A stretch of 64,000 nucleotides of DNA from Phytophthora quininea (lineage: Eukaryota; Oomycota; Peronosporomycetes; Peronosporales; Peronosporaceae). Made by a program: the position numbers and the translations under genes. The DNA is taken from positions 44,860 to 108,859 of the forward strand of contig JAAVTG010000343.1 in NCBI GenBank assembly GCA_011947345.1, in the 5' to 3' direction. The notes under the pieces were generated by a model. That model was not told the DNA's origin. It worked only from the letters and a program-made list of their open reading frames with translations, and made no database searches. Of this stretch, positions 10,442 through 21,793 are shown piece after piece; within the stretch, counting starts at the first letter, position 1; each line of letters begins with the position of its first letter.

Positions 10442-11947
10442 ATGGTGACGCCACGTTCAACGACTCGGTCCCGGCAGTTTATCACCGAACACGATCACTC
10501 AAGTGCAAAGCGCAGCCGTCGAGGCCCCAGTCGCGCTTACCGGCAGTCGAATGGCTACATTCCCCAAGATGAAACTTCGTCTGGCAGCGACGACGATCCG
10601 TACGATCAAATAGACGACGGCGACGACCCATTCGACGAATTAACTCGCCAGATGAAAGCTCTGTACGACGAAGACGTTGACGGCTCGCAGCCGATGTTTG
10701 AGCTCGCGTCTCACCGGTCGCTCGACCGCATCAAGCCGTTCATCGGCCGGCGCAACAAGAGCGAGAATTCGATGCAATGGCCGAAGACGTTCGTCTATGA
10801 GATGAAAGGGACGAGGACGCCGCCAAACGAATGGTGCGCCGCCTTCGAACTGAGCCTCAAAGATGGAGCAATTCATTGGTATCGGCAGCTGCCGAAGAAG
10901 ACTCGGCGGAAGTGGAAGCTGTTGAGCAAGGAGTTCATAAACTACTGCTGCTCGCAATTTGCTCAGCCTCCCGCCGCACGCTATTATTCGGCTACCTGTG
11001 AGCGTAAGGAGCACATCTGCGACTATATGAACCGCCTTAACGGGTACGCTAGGAACGCTCGCCTGCAAATTGAAAAGGGTGAACGCGACGCGAAAGACCA
11101 CGTGCAGCAGTTTTTGCTGACCTGCGGCGACGATAAGCTCCTGCGAGACTTCGGCCGGATCGGATTCGGGAATATTCGCCAGTTGGAGAAGGCTCTCAAC
11201 GATATGCTTAGGGGTGAAGAACGAATCCTCGCTAGAGGCTCCATCCAACAGCTACGGAACGGAGAAGACTCCTACCGCCGTAGTGACGACCGTCAACGCA
11301 GTGAAGGGCGAGACGAACGAGGGCGGCGAGACAGACACGACCAACGAGAGTTCGACCGTCACAGAGAGGATTCACGTCATGTACCTCGCGTCACCCTCCC
11401 TGAAGCATCGCTGACGGACATACTAGCCGAATTACAGGGCCGGGAATCGAGCGCACTTCGAGGCGAGTGTTCGCGTGCATCCCTGCGCCACCAGGGCAAC
11501 CGCGAGAGTGACGACGATAACGAGCGAAGCTTCGCTGACAGTGACAGCGAAGAATATGCCTCGGACGAGAGCGACGGCTTACTAGCCGCAGCAAATGACA
11601 GCGAACGTCGTGCCGCCGCGGAAGAGACTCTCGCTCGGAGAGACAACCGCCACCGCAGGGGTGACATACCCGAACGATTGTTCGCCAGCGACCACCGGGA
11701 ACAGCGGTACAGCAACCGCACCAACCTTCGTCGAGAGTATGGACCCTGCGCTGCGTGCGGCGGGGCGAACCACTCAGCGCACCGATGTTTCAAACGGTGC
11801 AAGTTTTGCAAGCAAGTCCACGACGCCGGACGGTGCGAACTGTACCGACGTCTCCAAGATCTCACCAAGTTCGTTCGCACGAAGGTCGACAGGAAAGAGT
11901 TCCCAGCGGAGCTTCAAAGCTTCGCTGACGAAGGTCATTTAAACTAG
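10442..11947 (+). CDS. Gypsy-M Gag
   Basis: Intact 501-codon frame from ATG 10442. The N-terminal 100 residues are basic then acidic. About residues 115-230 carry the capsid-like Retrotrans_gag core (WPKTFVYEMKG, CAAFELSLKDGAIHWYRQLP, KWKLLSKEFINYC). A charged Arg/Asp/Glu-rich region follows. From residue 436 there is a Cys/His cluster (CAACGGANHSAHRCFKRCKF) that serves as the zinc-knuckle region. It would form the particle that packages element RNA. It is the only plus-strand gene in this element without a visible break, so the protein could still be made. The dispersed CGAAGCTTCG motif occurs inside it at 11525. Confidence 0.8.
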   Translation: MVTPRSTTRSRQFITEHDHSSAKRSRRGPSRAYRQSNGYIPQDETSSGSDDDPYDQIDDGDDPFDELTRQMKALYDEDVDGSQPMFELASHRSLDRIKPFIGRRNKSENSMQWPKTFVYEMKGTRTPPNEWCAAFELSLKDGAIHWYRQLPKKTRRKWKLLSKEFINYCCSQFAQPPAARYYSATCERKEHICDYMNRLNGYARNARLQIEKGERDAKDHVQQFLLTCGDDKLLRDFGRIGFGNIRQLEKALNDMLRGEERILARGSIQQLRNGEDSYRRSDDRQRSEGRDERGRRDRHDQREFDRHREDSRHVPRVTLPEASLTDILAELQGRESSALRGECSRASLRHQGNRESDDDNERSFADSDSEEYASDESDGLLAAANDSERRAAAEETLARRDNRHRRGDIPERLFASDHREQRYSNRTNLRREYGPCAACGGANHSAHRCFKRCKFCKQVHDAGRCELYRRLQDLTKFVRTKVDRKEFPAELQSFADEGHLN

Positions 11948-12247
11948 GTAGCCCGCCAACAACGACTGGGTTGGGCCCAAACGGGCTGCCACAGTTGACC
12001 GAACCATCAGTGAACGCGGATTGTATTTACGCGTTTATCGGGAGAGGCGAATGGCAAGATGAGGAAATTGGATACGTGAATACGATTGAAATTGAAAAGG
12101 ATGGAAGTGCAAACTTCGGTGGGAGGGAAAGTGAACATAACGATGATGAGGAACGTGTGGGAGTCACGAGCGAAGGTTCGTTGGCAAGCGCGGTGGGCGA
12201 AGCTCGACCGACGGTACCGCGGGGTCCGAGAGTCATGAAACTCCTGG

Positions 12248-13287
12248 ATGGAGAACGTCTGGGGTGGTGGTCGTCGAAGAGCTACGACCAGAAAATTCGA
12301 ATGCGCGCTTGTCCATGGTGTGATTAATGACCAACGGACGACCATCCTCTTAGACACAGGAGCGAACGTTAGCGTCATATCGCGAAGCTTCGCTAAGAAG
12401 ATACGTCTGCGGTACCTTCGAAACCACAGGCGATCTATAGATGTGCAGGGAATTGGTAAGGGCACAGTGTCAACGACACATCGGTCTCAAGAGAAGGTCA
12501 CGCTAGGATGGGAGACAGTCTACGAATTTAACATGTGGGTTATGGACCACAATGCTGGAGTGGATATCGTCCTGGGAATGGATTTCATGATCCCTGCGGG
12601 AATCCGCCTAGATTTATTCCAGTCTACAGCAAAGCTCCCGGGCGAAATGGTGATTCCGTTAATCAAGTCCAAGAAGATGGAGGACAACCCCGTGGGTCGG
12701 TATCAGTCCCCGGTGGCCCTCGAGAATCTTTGCGCATCGAGCGACGTGGGTGGGCGGAGATTCGCCTGCAGAGGAATCATCCGCTGGCAGAAACACATGT
12801 GCTGTGGGTCCGACGCACGACGAAAATCATCCCGACGAATCTGACGAATCGTCGCGGCGATCCCACAAAGCTTCGTCTGAGCAACGTGAGCGAAGAGGCC
12901 GTTACATGCCCGGCTCACATGACGTTTGTAGTATGGGTCCCGCATGATAACCTACCGCGAGACGATGGGTACGTTAGCGCGACGTCAAGGAAGTATAGCG
13001 ACTGGCAGATATTAGCGTACGAAGGTGTGAAGGACAAGGAACTGCTCCAGCGAGAGTACGATAACTACGCGCGATGGTTCGCTGCGCAACCTCCGGCCGT
13101 GCTTCGACCTGAGTTCTCGGAGCCCACAGAGATACTGCGGCATCCAAGCGATGGTTCAAGTCCACTCGGTCAGCGAGATTTCTCCTGTGGAGAACAATGG
13201 GAACCGACCGAAGAAGCAGCAGATACGGCGGGCGGGCCATCGCTAGTGTCACCACCGCGGTCGGAACCGTCGCACGAGGGTAGGTAG
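12248..13287 (+). pseudogene. Gypsy-M aspartic protease region
   Basis: Frame 12248-12844 contains TTILLDTGANVSVISRSFAK, the retropepsin active site (DTG), and DIVLGMDFMIPAGIRLDL, the second conserved loop with the ILG-type Gly. A frameshift near 12760 moves the reading to 12535-13287, which continues as an acidic linker (EGVKDKELLQREYDNYARWF). The protease core itself is uninterrupted. It would mature the Gag-Pol polyprotein, but it stands alone in frame and lacks an obvious fusion to gag (stop at 11947, about 300 bp earlier). Confidence 0.7.
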
Positions 13288-13498
13288 AAGCTCACGAGGG
13301 TATGGACACAACTGACGCTGAGGCGATGGTTGCGGACGGGGATGGCCCTGAAAAACTGACAGCACGCTGGGAAGCGCCCACTCCAGCCGAAGATGATCCT
13401 AGTGGTAGTGACACTGCGGCACCCAGAACGCTGGACCAACCATCGCCTGAGGTACGAACCACAGATCCCATCTCTCAAGGAAGAGGAGGACCCCGGCG

Positions 13499-15702
13499 AT
13501 GGTTCAGTGCGAATCTCATCCCGAAGTAGCGGTGGCGAGGTTGAATCAAAAATTTATGTCGGCAATGACGGTGTCGATAGTGGAAGCCATTAAAGGTTCG
13601 GCGGGGGTCGCAAAAGAGAAGTACGAACACCGCGCTGAAGAAATCGGTCTCAATGACTACGCGCACGAGCTAGCTTTCCTACCTGACATGACAGAAGTAT
13701 CGCCTAATGAGCTGGATTATTCGGCACCTAATGTGAAAAACGATGCGCTTACGGACGAACAACAAGCGCGGTTGGTGAAGATTCTGAAGCATGAGACGAT
13801 TATGATCTCCGGGGAAAACGCACTACCACCCCCAGTGTACGGGGTGGTGTGCGACATCGACGTCCAAGAACACGCGCCTATCAAGCAGCGCGCCCGTCGG
13901 ATCCCGATCCGACAAATATAGAACCTTTACGAGCTCCTGAAGGGACTACTTAATGCAGGCCTGATCGCTTCTTCGGATAGCCCGTGGGCGTCGCCGATTG
14001 TGATCGTTCTTAAGAAGAACGGTCGCGACATTCGCCTCTGCATCGATTACAAGATAGTGAACGCGGTCACAGCAATCATGAAATACGCGATGCCTCTCGT
14101 GGATGATCTGCTTGCGGAACTAGATGGGTACCTGTGGTTTTGTTCGCTTGACGCAGCAAGCGGGTTTTGGGCGGTGATGATGACCCTTCGCGCCCGCAAA
14201 ATCTCAGCTTTCGTATGCGCGCTCGGGCACTTTGAGTGGCTCAGGATGCCCTTCGGCCTCAAGAACGCCCCCATGATCTATCAGCGAATAATCGACAACG
14301 CCCTGTGGGGTTTTGTGCAACCAAAGGAGGCTGGCGAAGGTTCGCCGGGATCATCCGAGAGGCCGAGTTAACGGCCAGCGAACTCGGTGCGAAAGCGATT
14401 AAACCATCGTCAGCCGACTCAGCGGCTTCACCTCGCGCGCGTACGAAGTTTGACGCCGATTGCGAAATTTCGTTCACCACTGACCCGCTGCTTGAGCTGA
14501 TAAATCGCCCCGAAGGAGATATGTTCGCGAGTGGCGAAGCTGACGAATCATCGCTAGTGCCAGCGTTAAAGCGACGATCCTTCGTAGATGACGTTTGCTT
14601 TGGAAGCAAAACGTTCGATGCGTGCCTGACCACGCTTGACCGATTGCTGTCTCGGTTTGAGGAGTGCCGAATGAGCGTGAGCTTCACGAAGAGCATCTTT
14701 GCGCAGACGAAAGTTGATTTCCTATCGCACGAGGTTTCAAGCGACGGCATCCGGCCAGACGCGAAGAAGATCCGCGCGATAACCGAAATGCCGTTCCCGA
14801 GGTCGAAGAAAGGAATGCAAGCGTTCCTAGGGGCACTGAACTACTACAGTCGCTTTGTCCAAGACTTCGCTGTATATGGAGCAGTACTCTACCAGCTCAC
14901 CGACAGCGATTTCAGCAATGAGAGTAGCCTGACGAACGCTCGTGCAGCCTTCGCAAAGCTTCAGCAGAAGGTAGCAAACGCGCCGATACTTCGGCATTTC
15001 GACCGGTCGAAGGAGGTCCACATCATGCTGATCGCAAACGCATGGGCATTAAGCGCGACGCTAATGCAAGAACACGAGACGAAGCTTCACCCCGTGTTGT
15101 TCCGCGGCCGAGTCCTCGAGGAGTCCGAGACGAGCTATCACCCAGCAGAGAAGGAGGTCCTGGCACTCTTATTACTTCTGAAGGTGTGCCATACGACGCT
15201 TGCGGGAAGGATGATTCGCGTGTATACGCGATTTTCGTCGTTGGAATGGATCTTCAAGTCCAAGTCCTTATTCGGCCGGACCGTACAATTCGCAGTGCTC
15301 CTGTCCCCGTGGCATTTAATCGTCCAGCGAGTCCGGGAAAAGGACGCGGCTTTTGCTCAACTTCTCCAATCAACAGTGACGAGCTTCGTGGAGCTCGAAG
15401 ATTCGCTGGCCCCGATAGCACCACCTGCTAAAGGAACAGCGACGGTTCGTATACACCCGATCCTGCTGTATGCGCGTCTACCGCGGTCCTATACAGGCTT
15501 TGTGATGTCATTCGACGGTTCAGCGAAAACCGAAAAGCACGGAGGCTACGGAAGCTGTTCATGGATCCTATGGCGTCTACCATCCTGGGAGATAGTGACC
15601 GCTGCGAGTGCTTTCCTCGAGTCGACCACCGTAAACATCGCCGAGTACGTCGGGATGAACCATGGTGTCCAAGAGGCGCTTAAGCTCGGAGCCGACGATT
15701 GA
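13499..15702 (+). pseudogene. Gypsy-M reverse transcriptase and RNase H start
   Basis: Reads KHETIMISGENALPPP, a TAG at 13919-13921, then SPWASPIVIVLKKNGRDIRL, WFCSLDAASGFWAVMM (catalytic Asp) and RMPFGLKNAPMIYQRI. A frameshift near 14325 leads into the frame ending at 15702, with RSFVDDVCFG (the FVDD catalytic pair), FLGALNYYSRFVQDFAVYGA and LFRGRVLEESETSYHPAEKE, then an RNase H start, SFDGSAKTEKHGGYGSC. All reverse transcriptase active-site Asp residues remain, but one stop and one frameshift prevent a single product. Confidence 0.8.
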
Positions 15703-16391
15703 ATCATCGTGGGGACTCGAGGCTCGCAATCCGGCAATCCCTAGGGGTGATCGCATGCCGAAAGGAGTCGCTACAGACGCAGCTGAACCGTCACAAAAGC
15801 CTAACAGCGAACCTTCGAAGCGTGAAATACCTGCACGTAGTGCGGGAATACAACGCGGCCGCCGATTCACTAGCAAGTGAAGCGCTGGAATCCAAAACTA
15901 CGCGACAAGTACGAGATGCAGCGAGAAAAAACGAACTGAGGGAACTGAATCGGATACAACAAGTCATCTACGAGACTGAGCCGGAAGAAGTGGAACTGGA
16001 GAATCGCACGAAGAGGGATATCGTTCAAGAGGATGACTTGAACCTCCGGGCGCGCAAGAAGACGTTTGACAGCTTTGTCGAAACAAGCAAAAGGAACGTA
16101 TCGGTTATGACCCGTCAACAAGTGATATCCCGAACTAAACGCGTGCGGTTTCCAGATGAAGCATCGCCTCCACCTCTTACGGAGACTTCAAGGGGTAGTG
16201 ACAGACCGGGCACAGCAGCCGAAAGTGTAAATGCAGATTCAACCCCAGGCGAACTTTCATCGGACGAACTGGCGGCTGGCGATACCTCAGCGGAGGACGT
16301 TGATTCAGTAGAAATACAACGAGAACGTCGCAATCGAATAGCTACAGCCCAAATGAGGAGGCGAGATGGTCAAACATTAAGGCGGTCCTGA
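15699..16391 (+). pseudogene. Gypsy-M RNase H C-terminus and connector
   Basis: Continues the RNase H in a new frame: GDSRLAIRQSLGVIACRKES and YLHVVREYNAAADSLASEAL, the usual end of RNase H in this group. It then runs into an Arg/Glu-rich connector to 16391. The shift relative to the previous frame lies around 15690-15705, where the two frames overlap. The corresponding part of Gypsy-R (62407-63177) is uninterrupted. Confidence 0.65.
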
Positions 16392-16509
16392 AAGGGGATG
16401 TCGAGAATCTCAGCTACAAGGAAGCTAGGGAAGCATGGAAATGGGCTGATAGGTTCGTCCTGACGGAGTGCTCAACTACTTGGGCACGAACCGTCGCCAA
16501 GGGCCCGAA

Positions 16510-18060
16510 CAGAATGAGAATACGCGAATGCGACTAGTAGTGCCAGCGACGATGATTCAAGAAGTGTTACAGAACTGTCATGACTCGCTTGAGGGAGGCC
16601 ACCAGGGTGTGGTGTGAACGTACCTTCGCGTGAAGATGGATTACTATTGGACTGGACTATACGCGGATGTGGAAAAACATGTGAAAACATACCCGGATTG
16701 CAACACTAGCAAGGGCCGCCGGCAGTTCCGAGGGTACTCCCCGGAAATGTCCTGGCGGAACACCCCTTCCAATTGGTGTCATTGGATTTTGTGATACCCC
16801 TGCCCAAAAGTCGGCGAGGTAATACCGCCTTGCTGTTGTTCCAGTGTTAGTTCACGGGGTGCGTGATCGCCAAGGCCATGAGCGACACTTCAGCAATCAA
16901 AGTGGCCCAGGCATTTGAGGAGTGTGTCTACCGAAGGTTCGGAGTGCCGGCGATGATTCGTCATGACCGCTACCCCCGCTTCATGAGCGAGGTATTCCGA
17001 GCCTTCGCGGACATGATGCAATCCCGCTCCAGGGCTACGTTGAGTTATCGGCCACAGGCCAACGGACAACAGGAGAGGTCCGTGAAGTCAGCAATGGCTA
17101 CGGCGAAAGTTACGTGGAAGATCCGCTTCAGCAAGACTGGAACGAGCTCGTCGAACGGCTAATTTTCGCCATCAATAACTCGGTGGACTCGACTCGTAAA
17201 GAAACGCCGTTTTACCTCGTACATGGTTGGGATGCACGAACTACGCTGCGAGCGATGACATCGTCGATAAGACGAGGATTCACAAGGAAAACAGACGCGT
17301 CGGCGTGGAGGAGAGAGAACAGCCGACAACAGGCCATAGCCCTCGAAATGGATAAACAGTACCAGGCAGCGGAAAAGAAACAACGGTTCAAGAAGCACAA
17401 CGAGGCACTGAGCCAGATGGAGAAGACCGCTGTACCACCAGCCGACGGAGACGAAACTTCGCCTGACGCGCTTGAAGACCAAACCAGTGAAAGGAACGAA
17501 ACGAAACGCCAGGCGAAGTCTCTCTTTGAGATTGGGAGTCGAGTGTGGCTGTACATGGAACGAGTAAAACCCGGACTAACAAAAAGCTCGCCCACTTGTG
17601 GCACGGCCCGTTCCGCATAAAGGCAAAGGTTGAGGAATTCGCCTACGAGCTGGAACTGCCCGATCGGCGCGGCTACCGGTTCTACCCGGTGGTGCATATC
17701 TTGCGTCTTAGACCTGTGAGGGAATATGACGATCGACCGAAGGTTCGCCTGGCACGAGGGGTGACAGAGAACCATCGTCTGGACTTCGACGAGGAGTTAC
17801 TACCCGAAGATAGTTAAGAGCCGAATCAGGCGAATGATCAATTCGAGGTTGAGGCCATTCTGGACGACCGAATACCGGTGTCGACAGGCACCGCACGACC
17901 CGTGCGAGAGTTCAAAGTGAAATAGACGGGCTACGAAGAACCTTCCTGGGAACCGATTACGAATCTAGCCTGCGGAGGCTTGCTCTATGACTATCTGCGC
18001 AAGAAGAAGAGCGAACGACGCTTGCAGATGGTTCAAGTCGCTGACGAGGATTCGGAATGA
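16510..18060 (+). pseudogene. Gypsy-M integrase with chromodomain remnant
   Basis: The HHCC-like finger is degenerate (NCHDSLEGGHQGVV, stop, ...TYPDCNTSKG with one Cys replaced by Tyr). The nuclease core has LDFVIPLPKS, PAMIRHDRYPRFMSEVF and ANGQQERSVKSA, supplying D, D and E. A frameshift near 17110 leads to NSVDSTRKETPFYLVHGWDA, and another near 17570 to LAHLWHGPFRIKAKVEEFAY. After a TAA at 17815 the same frame continues as QFEVEAILDD, REFKVK, TAG, TGYEEPSWEPITNL, a chromodomain pattern with the expected Trp codon changed to TAG. Integrase joins the cDNA to host DNA; the chromodomain would steer it to chromatin. Confidence 0.7.
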
Positions 18061-18212
18061 TCTGTCTGTGAGGAGGCGCAGCTCACAACAACAGACGAAG
18101 AAAGCTACTGCACCAACGTACTGCATGTTATATATGACTGTGTAAATTGAACGGTCAAGGAAAATGGGTAAACACTCGACCAACGCACATGAAAGACACC
18201 ACGAACGATCGC

Positions 18213-21200
18213 CTACCATACCAATGCGTTGGGAGAGGCGAAACAAACCAGCTGGAAGATCAGGCGAAGCTTACGACGCGTCGGATGACGAAGCAGCGGC
18301 GGACGCCAACAGGGAGAGATCCTTCGGAGGCGAACCTTCGTCTCCGCCTTGTTTCTCTTCCTCGTCGGCCAAAGTGCTGTCTCGAGCACGAGACGAAGCT
18401 TCAGGGCGTGGGAACTCACGATCCCACCCGGGAACGACTTCTTACGGCAATATCTTGGCGTCGATCCGTGGGGGACGAAAATCCGCACCGACGGGTTACA
18501 CGGCAGAAACATGGTTTTGAACGGGTGGAGATGCGGCTTGGTCATCCAGCAGTCACGCCACGGCTGCTCTTCGTTCACTGCCGAAACTTCGCCAAGCCAA
18601 TCGACGCTTCCAGGCAACCAAGTGAGGTTCTCCAACGACATCACCGGGACAGACGGCTCGAAAACCAGCTCCGGAACCAGCTTACGCCGATCTGCCGACA
18701 TGCCTTGCTCCCCAAGCAGCCACTCGCTCCAGAAATTGCGCTTGACGTGCACCCGAAGATTGTCGGCACACTTCTTCCGGGCTGTGAAATATTTCGCCCA
18801 AGCTTCGGTTTTGGTGTGCAGCGTCGTGGTCGTCGTACGGATTCCTAGCCTCGGATTTGAGACCCTTCTCAACACTCGCCTGGGGCACCCAATGGTGGCG
18901 TTCCCACAGCGCAAAGCCCAAATCGCCCTGAGCGCCGACACCCCGCAGACTGCGCCACAGATGGAAGTATCACAGCGGAAGCGACGCTCGGCGCGAAATC
19001 TTCTCGCTGACGTCGTGCTGGGTGTTGTCGAGAATACTGGCTAGGTCCGGAAGAAGCATCAGCAATCGCTGGAACGGATGGCCAGGGTTCTTGTAGTCGC
19101 CGAAGCGTCGGATGCCTTCGGCGGAGCACGGCGCGACAGCATTGGCTGCAATAGGCACGGGCAGTCTCGAACACAAGATCCGCAAGCAACAGCGGTGAGC
19201 GGCAACCTTGTCAAACTTGATCTCGGTGAACGGCGCGGCCGCTGCTGGTAGCTTTGACACCTCTGGGACCTGGGAGCGCGGGCCGTGTACAGGGGCGGGA
19301 AATTCCGACGTCGGCACCACACTCTGTGGGTCCATGCCCTGGGCGAAGGTTGTCATCAGCTGCATCCCAGGGCGTCGGCGTGTTGGTCTTATAAGCGAAG
19401 TTTGACTTGACGCCACGGCCAGCACGGGCGCTGCAGCGGACGAAGACTCGTTGGACCCTCGGCAGTCGCTCTCGGTAAAATCGCCACAGATCCCATTGCC
19501 AGCGAAGCTTCACCTGATACCACGGCCGAAACATTCCCAATTGACGTGACCACCCGCTCAACCCTACCAGGTGTTGAGGCAGGCGCGACCGCGTCGGACA
19601 TAACTGTCGACGAAACTTCGAGTGGCACTCCAGGCGAAAGATCATCACTTGGAGCACCGACAGACACCACTGGCGAAAGTTCGCGCGAGGTTCCAGACAA
19701 AAGGATATCACTTGGGGCAGCTGGAGACGTGGGAGGCGTAGACTGATCATAAAACGCGGAAGTATAAGCCTCCCCACGAGGTCAACTGGAGAAGAACCTC
19801 CGTCCAGCCCTCCAAACACATCAGCGTCCGGTGCGGTCTCTTGCTCCATCAACAGCGAAGTCTTGAATTCGGCTCGCTCGGCGACCCGACGGCGGGGCGC
19901 TCTGCGTCGGTCAAACTGCGGCGAAGGTTCGTCTGGGTCATCAGAAGGCTGGCGGCACCCGGCGGAAGTCGGTCTTGAGGCAGGCGATGCTCGGACCATG
20001 GACACGGGAGTGCCCGATGAAGCTACCAGAGTAACTACGGCTGTGGGAGCGGTTGGAGCGAGCGAAGTTCCGCTCGACAACGGATTCGATCCTAGAGGGT
20101 CAATAGAGACCGCAGGAATGGGTCCGGACGACGAACGGCGTTTCTTGGCAGGAGGAGACCGCGCGGAAGGCTTCTTCCAGGCTCGGGGCTTTAGAAGACG
20201 ACGATGAGAGCGAGGCGATGGTTCACTGGAAGTCCCAGGGACATCGGCCAACCCCGCCGCCGCGAGACGCGCCTGTGAACCATCATCCGACGCTGGAACG
20301 TCGTCGCCAGACCCAGTCGATGCTTGCGCACCACTCCCCGAATATTCGTACTCTCCCTCGTCCTCGCTGTCATCGGCGCCGGAACGGAGGACTCGTCGAT
20401 GCTTGCCCAGATGCTTGACGCGGTAGACGGCCTTGGCGACGTTCACTTCCAATGGAATCGAAACCCCGGCGGCAGCATCCAGCTGTTGGGGCTGCTCCAG
20501 AACCTCGAGAGTGTCTTGATCCAGTCCCAAGCGGTCGAGACGAATGTCTCCCGACGCAATACCCGCGAAGCATCGGCGACGGTGGCGTGAGGAGATATTG
20601 AGGACAGAGATAAGAAAACTACCGAGAACGAACCTTCAACTGCAAACACCAGCGTATCGTCGTCCATCGAGCGAAGGTTCACCTGCTCACGGAGGATTCC
20701 GTTAGCCCGACGTAGACGCACGATGCGGTCGTGCTGGACTGCTTCCTTCATTCCCAGCGCTCGGACGTCTGATGAGTCACCCGTGATGAGCTCCGACAAT
20801 AGGCGAGTCAACTTGTCGATTTGAGAGGTGTTCGCCACCAGCGACGCCTTAAACGTCTCGCGTTCCCTGGCCAACTCCTTCTCGAGGCGATGCTCCGCGT
20901 CGACGCTGGCTTGGAGCAGGGTCTGGAGCTTGGCAACGTTTTCCGTGTGGGCGTCCAGAGAAGCTTGGGTGTTCAGAGCTTGCTTGAATTATGCCGAGCC
21001 CGTTCCGGTTGCACGCTTGAGTTCCCTCTTGAGCTGCTCAACTTCAGCCGTCGCCTGGCGCGTGAACAGCTCGGCGTTCTCGCGAAGGTTCATCTCCTTC
21101 ATCAGGGCCTTCTCAGCAGCGACGCAAGTGGAGTAAGCAGCCTCCAAACGACCGCGCAGTCTACCCGCTTTCTCCGTGGCGTCAGTGCGAGCGTCGGGAA

Positions 21201-21726
21201 CAATGGCGGTGGCAGCGACGATATCAGAGACCGACCGAGCTGCGTCGAGACGTTGCCAGTAAGCATGGTCCATCATGCCGGGCAGTTGCGAGTGGATCCG
21301 GATAAGAACCTTCGCCACTTCCGCAAGCTGGTTCCCGGTCACAGCGATGCTTCGCTCGGAAGCGGAGACGGACGATTCGTCGAGCAAGTCGCGCAAAGCA
21401 GCCTCGCTGACTCCCGGAAGCCCCGCCTCCGGTGTGAATGCACGTACAATCGACGGAAGGGTCGACAGCGCGGTAGACGAAGCTTCAGTCGACGCGCCTC
21501 CAAGCTCGACCCCACCAGCGTCGCTTGACGGAGCGGGCTTAGCGGCAAGGGAAGTCGCAGTAACAGGCGAAGCATCGGAAGCGTCGCCTCGGGCCTGACA
21601 ACAACAACGGTCACCAGGCGAACAGATAACCACCACAGGCGAAGCTTCAGCTTACCGACGCTCTCGCAGGGGCTGGTAGCCAGCCGCTTTCAAGGCGTGA
21701 GAAGTGGCGTGCTCGAGGAAGCTCAT
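18213..21726 (-). pseudogene. Gypsy-M antisense gene, unknown function
   Basis: A large gene runs opposite to gag-pol. From ATG 21726 (MSFLEHATSHALKAAG) one frame continues to about 20600, broken by TAA at 21654-21652 and 20991-20989. It contains long charged helices (KLQTLLQASVDAEHRLEKEL, SQIDKLTRLLSELI, DRIVRLRRANGILREQVNL) typical of a coiled coil. A second frame, 20530 to about 19760, is Ser/Pro/Asp-rich with basic clusters. Further frames give HPFQRLLMLLPDLASIL, FALWERHHWVPQASVEKG and, 18830-18340, SADRRKLVPELVFEPSVPVM, LTWLPGSVDWLGEVS and NEEQPWRDCWMTKPH. I recognise no named domain. The sense strand here has no comparable reading. Antisense ORFs between pol and the 3' LTR are known in some large plant gypsy elements; the equivalence is inference. 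Confidence 0.6.
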
Positions 21727-21793
21727 CGAGACGAGGGACACAAGGTGCCAAGACACTCGCCAACGGCGATGGTTCGTGTCTCGCCAGGGCAGT

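Noticed and set aside
10640..11880. Reverse-strand ORFs opposite Gypsy-M gag (10640-11248, 11377-11880) as part of the antisense gene
   Set aside because: They are mirror frames of the intact gag, lack coiled-coil or Trp/Pro motifs, and are 6 kb away from the supported antisense region.
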